Notes under the pieces: model-generated | Told to the model about the DNA's origin: nothing | Databases searched by the model: none | Seen by the model: the letters and a program-made list of their open reading frames with translations, nothing else | In this document: positions 58,929-64,000 of the stretch, piece after piece | How positions within the stretch are numbered: the stretch's first letter is position 1 | Layout of the letters: every line of letters begins with the position of its first letter | Source: a virus | DNA: 64,000 nt | Reading direction: 5' to 3' (one strand) | Virus record (IMG/VR): IMGVR_UViG_3300009183_008543 | Location: 62,001-126,000 of that record | Translations under genes and position numbers: made by a program

Positions 58929-59660
58929 CTACTTTCTTAGGTTAGGCACATTATCAGCAACTGCTCCGCCCCAATAAAGGTTGCCATGTTCCCTTTGTTT
59001 TTGGGTTTCAGAAAAATTCAACTCACTATCCGCCAAAAGATTCACATTGCCGGGAACAAAAAACTTATCGCTTATTTTTATTTCCCGATTAGTGTCATCA
59101 ATAATTGTAAGTATCTCGCCATGTATAGAACCAGTCTTTCCATAAACTGCATACTTTTTATCCACCGTAAGTCTATATCCCTTGTTCCTTACTTCGGTAA
59201 TCATTTGTGGTTCTGGGAAAAACACCACATTGTCTACAATTCTTTTTCCTGACTGCCCACTTGCAGTTAATTCTTTTTTTGAATTTGCCAATTGTTCGTG
59301 GGGATAAAGAGTATTCTGCCCCTGCAATGGAACTACTGCGGTGCTTTTCTCTGGCTCTACTTCTTGTGTTATAAAATTTCCAGAAGTCTGATCAAATAAG
59401 AATTTTTTGTTCTTTATGACCACACCATTATCAGCTTCTCTAAAAGTAATTTTCTTTTTAGCGAGTTCAAATATTTCAACGCCAATAACAAAAATATCTC
59501 TTCTTGCCAATTGACCCATGACACTACTCGCCAATGTTTCTAGAGAAACATCTTCAAATGGATCTCCGACCTTTTTCTTTAAGGTTTTTGTTTCTTCTTT
59601 GTTGTAATTCCCATCCTGTTTTTCATGATAGGAATAAATAATTTCGTAGCCCACACGCAC
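58929..59660 (-). CDS. conserved-looking phage structural protein (243 aa)
   Basis: GTG at 59660 (VRVGYEIIYSYHEK) is chosen because the preceding 20 residues are unlike the rest; GGGG lies immediately before it, and a GTG two codons on is an alternative. The body has VGDPFEDVSLETLASSVMGQ, RRDIFVIGVEIFELAKKKIT and a later beta-rich part (RLTVDKKYAVYGKTGSIHGE). This reminds me of phage proteins starting with GYEIIYS, but the role is unknown to me. Confidence 0.65.
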   Translation of the reverse strand: MRVGYEIIYSYHEKQDGNYNKEETKTLKKKVGDPFEDVSLETLASSVMGQLARRDIFVIGVEIFELAKKKITFREADNGVVIKNKKFLFDQTSGNFITQEVEPEKSTAVVPLQGQNTLYPHEQLANSKKELTASGQSGKRIVDNVVFFPEPQMITEVRNKGYRLTVDKKYAVYGKTGSIHGEILTIIDDTNREIKISDKFFVPGNVNLLADSELNFSETQKQREHGNLYWGGAVADNVPNLRK

Positions 59661-59682
59661 CCCCAGTGAACTAAATAAGTAA

Positions 59683-60309
59683 CTACTTAAACAAAATACC
59701 AGTTCCATATCTTGTTTCAAAAAAATTTGGCTTTACACCAACACTATCAGCAAAAGCCAAATACGCTTGTTTCACAGGTTTTAGATCCAAAGCATTGTCA
59801 ATAATAATACAGCCATCATCTGATAAATATTCCCATGATACTTCAAGCATATAGAGAATATAATCATAATTTTTTTCTTCATTTATAAAAATTGCATCCC
59901 ATTTTCTCTTCCCGATTCTATCGTGAAAATCATCATTTTTCATATCGCCTGTGAAAAAATCAAAATCTTTTTTGTAAGATTTTCTAATATTGTAAAAGCC
60001 CATACGATTAGAAAAGTAAACATTTTTATCAGTTTGATGGAAAGCAAGAAAATACTCTGTTTCTAAACAAGACATAAAAAAACACTTCTCTAATAATCCT
60101 AAATTGAAACTCAAAGATAATACACTCTTTGGCTTTATAAATTTACCTAAATGGTAATAAAAAGGAACATAAAGCGGGTCGCTATATGAAGGACTTCTTC
60201 TAGAATTTTCATCAATTAATTTGCAATCTTGAAGGAGTATCTTGCCGTTTACAAGTTTCTTTCTCAATAACTCTTTAATTTCTTTTTGAATGATATCAAA
60301 ATTAGGCAT
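59683..60309 (-). CDS. class I methyltransferase-fold protein (208 aa)
   Basis: The core reads as a Rossmann-like S-adenosylmethionine domain: KSVLSLSFNLGLLEKCF (motif I, degenerate Gly pattern), FFTGDMKNDDFHD, KWDAIFINEEKNYDYIL (motif IV-like) and GCIIIDNALDLKP. It resembles small O-methyltransferases/cephalosporin-hydroxylase-like proteins. The weak Gly motif leaves catalysis uncertain. It sits beside the UDP-galactopyranose mutase gene and may act on a sugar. Confidence 0.55.
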   Translation of the reverse strand: MPNFDIIQKEIKELLRKKLVNGKILLQDCKLIDENSRRSPSYSDPLYVPFYYHLGKFIKPKSVLSLSFNLGLLEKCFFMSCLETEYFLAFHQTDKNVYFSNRMGFYNIRKSYKKDFDFFTGDMKNDDFHDRIGKRKWDAIFINEEKNYDYILYMLEVSWEYLSDDGCIIIDNALDLKPVKQAYLAFADSVGVKPNFFETRYGTGILFK

Positions 60310-60340
60310 ATAATATTATAGCTTTAACTACGGATATATT

Positions 60341-61453
60341 ATGTACGACTTTATTATTGTTGGATCAGGATTTTTTGGATCAACATTTGCAAGGCGAGTT
60401 ACCGACCTTGGAAAAAAATGTTTAGTTCTAGATAAAAAGCCACACATTGCAGGGGCAGCACACGATATGCCTCAAGATGATTACTATGTTTCATCTTATG
60501 GCGCACATGTATTTCACACACACAGCGAAGAGGTTTGGGAATTTGCCAATAACTTTTCTGAATTTATTCCATTTATAAATAGACCAAAAGTTCTATCGAA
60601 TGAAAAAATATATTCATTTCCAATAAATTTGATGACACTTCAACAACTTTGGGGAATAAAAACTCCAGCTGAAGCAAAAAAAATATTAGAAGAAAAAAAA
60701 ATTCCATGCGAAAATCCAAGTAATTTTGAAGAATGGGCATTATCCATGGTTGGAGAAGAAATATATAAAAAATTCTTCTATGGATATACAAAAAAACAAT
60801 ATATGCGAGAACCAAAAGAACTTCCAACATCAATAATTCAAAGACTTCCTATTCGACTTACATATGACGAAAATTATTTTACTACGAAATTTCAAGGGAT
60901 TCCAAAAAATGGATATACAAATCTAATTTATAATATGCTTGATGGTATTGATGTTGAGGTTGGTGTAGATTTTATAAAACAAAAAGACAAACTAATGCGT
61001 CTCGCAAAACAGATTGTCTATACAGGTCGAATAGATGAATTTTTTGATTTTGAATTTGGGAAACTTGAATACAACACCATGAAATTTGAGAAAAAAGAAT
61101 TTATTGGAGATCAACAAGGAAATGCAGTTATAAATCATGTTGATGAATCGGTTCGATATCTTCGAAGCATAGAGCATCGTCATTTCTACAAACACGGAGA
61201 GTCTATCAAACATTATGCTGGTAAAAAAGAAGATTTCACTAGCGTAATAACCTACGACATTCCAGCAACATATGAAGAAAATCCAGACCCATTATACCCA
61301 ATTAGAAATAAAATAAATTCTGAAATTTATCAAAAATATTCATCAATCAAACCAAGTAATGTAACATTTGGCGGAAGATTGGGAGAATATAAATATTTGG
61401 ACATGGATCAAAGTATGGCTTCTGCTCTTCAAAAGGCTAAATCCTTTGAATGA
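60341..61453 (+). CDS. glf: UDP-galactopyranose mutase
   Basis: A flavoprotein that interconverts UDP-galactopyranose and UDP-galactofuranose. FAD motif IVGSGFFGSTFARR (6-19), LVLDKKPHIAGAAHDM, SSYGAHVFHTHSEEVW, RLPIRLTYDENYF, the substrate clamp and FGGRLGEYKYLDMDQSMASAL near the C-terminus are all typical. 370 residues is full length. It could make galactofuranose for virion or lipopolysaccharide decoration by the phage glycosyltransferases. Confidence 0.95.
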   Translation: MYDFIIVGSGFFGSTFARRVTDLGKKCLVLDKKPHIAGAAHDMPQDDYYVSSYGAHVFHTHSEEVWEFANNFSEFIPFINRPKVLSNEKIYSFPINLMTLQQLWGIKTPAEAKKILEEKKIPCENPSNFEEWALSMVGEEIYKKFFYGYTKKQYMREPKELPTSIIQRLPIRLTYDENYFTTKFQGIPKNGYTNLIYNMLDGIDVEVGVDFIKQKDKLMRLAKQIVYTGRIDEFFDFEFGKLEYNTMKFEKKEFIGDQQGNAVINHVDESVRYLRSIEHRHFYKHGESIKHYAGKKEDFTSVITYDIPATYEENPDPLYPIRNKINSEIYQKYSSIKPSNVTFGGRLGEYKYLDMDQSMASALQKAKSFE

Positions 61454-61455
61454 AA

Positions 61456-61893
61456 TTATTCATGATCATATAGACACAACTCAACACCAGCCTCTTTGAA
61501 CATTGTTCTGGAAATGTCACAGGAATCTTTCCATCTTTTTGCCAATTCTTCTGATAAGTTTGGTGCTATGCATCTTTTAATTCCACTTTGAATGATTAGA
61601 GAGGCACAACCAGAACATGGCATGAATGGATATGTAACTATAGAACATCCATTCAAATTCCTTTGGGCAAATAAAATAGCATTAGCCTCTGCGTGGACTA
61701 CCATTTTATACTTTATATCTCGATCATCATATCTTTGAGGATCATCACAAACACCTTTTGGAAATCCATTGTAACCTATAGAGACTATTCTTTTGTCGGA
61801 ATCAAAAATAACAGCACCAACTTTGGTTGATGGATCTTTGCTCCAAAGAGAAATGTGTTTAGCTAAATCTAAAAATCTAATATCCCAAATCAT
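61456..61893 (-). CDS. dCMP deaminase (145 aa)
   Basis: Zinc-dependent conversion of dCMP to dUMP, the ThyX substrate. HAEAN (67-71) holds the zinc His and catalytic Glu and PCSGC (92-96) the two Cys. LAKHISLWSKDPSTKVGAVI and GYNGFPKGVCDDP match phage and bacterial dCMP deaminases. The ATG at 61893 overlaps the stop of the acetyltransferase gene (TAATG) and has AAGGA upstream. Confidence 0.9.
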   Translation of the reverse strand: MIWDIRFLDLAKHISLWSKDPSTKVGAVIFDSDKRIVSIGYNGFPKGVCDDPQRYDDRDIKYKMVVHAEANAILFAQRNLNGCSIVTYPFMPCSGCASLIIQSGIKRCIAPNLSEELAKRWKDSCDISRTMFKEAGVELCLYDHE

Positions 61894-62435
61894 TAAATTC
61901 CTTCGCAATCTTCAGCATCATAAGCCATTAAATTACTTGCAAATTCGTCTTGTGGCTGGCAATAATTCGTCTTATACAAAAAATGATACGCATCAAAGAT
62001 TCCCTCGTCATCTCTAAAAAAATCTTTTTCTATAGATACAGCTTTAAATCCCATGCTCTTGAAAAAAAGATGGGCATGAAATCTTTCTTCAGAAATATAG
62101 GAATTTATATAATTTCGTTTATCTTTTTCTTCTGGATTGCAAGATTCTGATCCTAGTTTGTCAATCAATTGATCTACCATCGCTCTGGCATAACCACGCC
62201 TACGATAATTTGGATTTATTGCTATATTGATAATATAAAATCCTTTAGGCATCAGTTCGTACAAAATAAAGCCAACTATATTATTATCAACTATAATTAC
62301 CTTTCCAATGTTGCCCCTATTTTTCAAACAATCCAAGAAATCTTTATGACACCAAGGTTGAGAAAAAGAATCTTTTTCAATTTTTACAACCAAATCAATA
62401 TCATCTTTTATCATCCAACGAATATTATATTTCAT
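61893..62435 (-). CDS. GNAT acetyltransferase, RimI-like (180 aa)
   Basis: The acetyl-CoA site is INPNYRRRGYARAMVDQL (about 74-91), and EKDSFSQPW (20-28) resembles the RimI element that receives the ribosomal S18 N-terminus. A later segment, HLFFKSMGFKAVS, is the conserved GNAT strand/turn. The last 20 residues are acidic and extra. Substrate unknown; a ribosomal or phage protein target would fit the translation genes. Confidence 0.75.
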   Translation of the reverse strand: MKYNIRWMIKDDIDLVVKIEKDSFSQPWCHKDFLDCLKNRGNIGKVIIVDNNIVGFILYELMPKGFYIINIAINPNYRRRGYARAMVDQLIDKLGSESCNPEEKDKRNYINSYISEERFHAHLFFKSMGFKAVSIEKDFFRDDEGIFDAYHFLYKTNYCQPQDEFASNLMAYDAEDCEGI

Positions 62436-62441
62436 CTACAT

Positions 62442-62933
62442 TCACCGTTTTAAAATGTCTTCAGCATTGCACAATCCATCACTTCCATCTCTCCCTTCGT
62501 ATATGTCCTTATTTAATTTGTCCAACTCCTTACGCAAAGTATGTCCACGATTTTGTGCATTGTCATGATTTTTATCCCAAGCTTTTAAATACATTTTCAA
62601 AAATCCAACCGCAGATTTTCTTTCTATGACTTTTCCGAACAACTCAACACATTCCTGATTGCATTGAGATTTAGCCTTGCAATAAGTGTCAGAGCCTCCT
62701 TGGTCTTTATTCGAAATGTATATTTCGTTATATTTAGTCTCATAGGCAAGTTCAGCTAGTGATAGCTCTTTGTTTGCCATTTCAAGTTGTTTTCCGTAAT
62801 AATCAATCCAAGCATATTCCTTATCCATATATTCGCTCAATGTAAATTCATTGAATTTCATATTATCTGGATCAAGAATTATTTCTTTATTATTTACAAT
62901 TACCTTAATCTTTTCGCTCGGTATTTCTGACAT
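62442..62933 (-). CDS. hypothetical protein, possibly UvsY-like (163 aa)
   Basis: A mainly helical protein with ELAYETKYNEIYI, CVELFGKVIERKSAVGFLKM and YLKAWDKNHDNAQNRGHTLR. The last two stretches recall the helix/NRGH-like end of recombination mediators such as T4 UvsY, and the gene lies beside a replicative helicase. The likeness is weak and I give it only as an option. Confidence 0.4.
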   Translation of the reverse strand: MSEIPSEKIKVIVNNKEIILDPDNMKFNEFTLSEYMDKEYAWIDYYGKQLEMANKELSLAELAYETKYNEIYISNKDQGGSDTYCKAKSQCNQECVELFGKVIERKSAVGFLKMYLKAWDKNHDNAQNRGHTLRKELDKLNKDIYEGRDGSDGLCNAEDILKR

Positions 62934-62935
62934 GT

Positions 62936-64000
62936 TTATTCCTCTGCATCTATGACGCTATTTTTGGGTGATGTAACTTTCTTCTTCTTCTTATCAACAG
63001 AGTAAGTATCAAAAGCAATATCTTCGCTTCGTTGCATTTGAACCCTAGTGAGCCTTTCCTTGTAAGTTTCCACACTGATCTCGTAAATGTCCAAAGTTCC
63101 CATTGAAAAATCAAAAGCCATCTTGAATGGGAATCTTGATTTTCCATTTCTATGTTTTATAACAAATCCACGACCAACCTCTGCATCTTTTTCAATCGTT
63201 TGTTGATTGATCGACCAAAATCCATCCAAAGGTTTGAACTGGTCGAATGATGTTCCAATATTTGATTCATCAATATATTGCGATATTTCTAACTTTGCGG
63301 CAGTTTGATTTGGTTGCACACAAGTTAATGTGCAATGTTGTTTCTCGACACCAAATCCACGCAAATCTCTCAATATTCTATAAGCAGATTCATACTTTTT
63401 TACAGTTGGATCATCTTTCATTTCACCAACATAATCTATAATAACCAATGCTGGTTTCCATCCCATTGCCTCTAATCGTGAACAATATCCACGAATGCCA
63501 TTCACATCTATAGAACCACCCGGAAATTGCTTTAATATAAAAAGATTTTGATCATCTTTGTCTTTTCCAAATTCAGCAATAGTCTTCTTTATCTGTTCTT
63601 TTGATTCTCTTAAAAGATTAATATCTATCTTTGCAAATTGACTTGTAAATCTCTGAGCAATCCCAACTTCATCCATTTCTAATGTTATGTACAAAACTTT
63701 ATGACCAAGAAGAACATTTGCAACAGCAGCCTTTACTAGTGCCAAACTTTTTCCAGTTCCCGGCAAACCAATCCAAGCTGCAATCTGTCCGGGAAATAAA
63801 CCACCATTCGTCAAGGCATCATCGATGGAAGGAAAACCACTAGTGAATCTTTCCTTGCCTTGAAATTGATCTTCCATTCTTCTGAACATCTCTTCGATAT
63901 TCAAAAAATACTCTAATCCCGGTTCGTAGTCCGTATCCACACTCATAGACTCACGCATTTTTTCATAAACATAAGACCATGTTTTTTCGTCTTCTGGTGC
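62936..64000 (-). CDS. DnaB/gp41-like replicative helicase, partial (N-terminus beyond window)
   Basis: The RecA-like helicase core contains GFPSIDDALTNGGLFPGQI, Walker A GLPGTGKS, LYITLEMDEVGIAQRFTSQ (Walker B region), ALVIIDYVGEM and a late GRGFVIKHRNGKSRFPFK with the Arg-finger-like KHRNG. This matches DnaB/gp41. The frame continues from the first Met at 63958 without a stop to the right edge, so the N-terminal part is probably cut off. The C-terminus is Lys-rich. It drives strand separation at the fork with the DnaE-type polymerase. Confidence 0.9.
   Translation of the reverse strand, partial: APEDEKTWSYVYEKMRESMSVDTDYEPGLEYFLNIEEMFRRMEDQFQGKERFTSGFPSIDDALTNGGLFPGQIAAWIGLPGTGKSLALVKAAVANVLLGHKVLYITLEMDEVGIAQRFTSQFAKIDINLLRESKEQIKKTIAEFGKDKDDQNLFILKQFPGGSIDVNGIRGYCSRLEAMGWKPALVIIDYVGEMKDDPTVKKYESAYRILRDLRGFGVEKQHCTLTCVQPNQTAAKLEISQYIDESNIGTSFDQFKPLDGFWSINQQTIEKDAEVGRGFVIKHRNGKSRFPFKMAFDFSMGTLDIYEISVETYKERLTRVQMQRSEDIAFDTYSVDKKKKKVTSPKNSVIDAEE

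Noticed and set aside
1-64000. tRNA or rRNA genes
   Set aside because: I found no cloverleaf-like segment or T-loop consensus by eye in the gaps. A tRNA search program would be decisive; any high-scoring hit would overturn this.

Overview
The window looks like part of the genome of a large, AT-rich, tailed phage. Most of its roughly 85 genes sit head-to-tail on the minus strand with tiny gaps or ATGA-type overlaps, many are small and unrecognised, and the recognised ones form a lytic-phage set: RecA/UvsX-like recombinase, gp32-like single-strand binding protein, DnaB/gp41-like helicase (cut by the right edge), family C DNA polymerase, ThyX, dCMP deaminase, T4 gp1-like dNMP kinase, two HNH homing-type endonucleases and many sugar-modifying enzymes. 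TAA, TAG and TGA all act as stops, so the standard bacterial code fits. I see no rRNA, tRNA or CRISPR array and no capsid, terminase or tail-sheath gene that I can name. The host is not evident.

Left part (1-15.3 kb, minus strand): small unknown genes; a DnaJ and a GroES-like co-chaperonin; translation factor IF-3; a thiamine-diphosphate 2-keto acid decarboxylase homologue with a changed cofactor motif; probable virion genes; then peptide deformylase, a ribbon-helix-helix protein and ribosomal protein bS21, followed by two tandem GT-B-like glycosyltransferases. IF-3, deformylase, bS21 and a RimI-like acetyltransferase at 62 kb suggest that the phage retunes host translation.

Middle (15.3-36.9 kb): a plus-strand glycosyltransferase pair; on the minus strand the palm-to-OB half of a DnaE polymerase; an acidic repeat protein; and a plus-strand block of a GT2 enzyme, a PaaK/CapK-like adenylate-forming enzyme and a 2654-residue cysteine-rich repeat protein resembling Stig1-type repeats. 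The other (PHP) half of the polymerase lies 13 kb from the first, next to an HNH endonuclease gene. Both HNH genes and the PHP gene have inverted repeats around their translation starts.

Right part (37-64 kb): a complete prkA-yhbH-spoVR operon (yeaG-yeaH-ycgB in E. coli), several small proteins whose N-termini resemble the T4 capsid-targeting peptide, an HldE-like heptose kinase/adenylyltransferase, ThyX, a C2H2-finger/PD-(D/E)XK nuclease, a sugar cupin, dNMP kinase, a Ski2/Hel308-like helicase, an amidoligase, the recombination/replication cluster and UDP-galactopyranose mutase. The glycosyltransferases, HldE, Glf, cupin and ligase together suggest glycan synthesis or virion decoration. All assignments come from reading motifs by eye; no database search was run.
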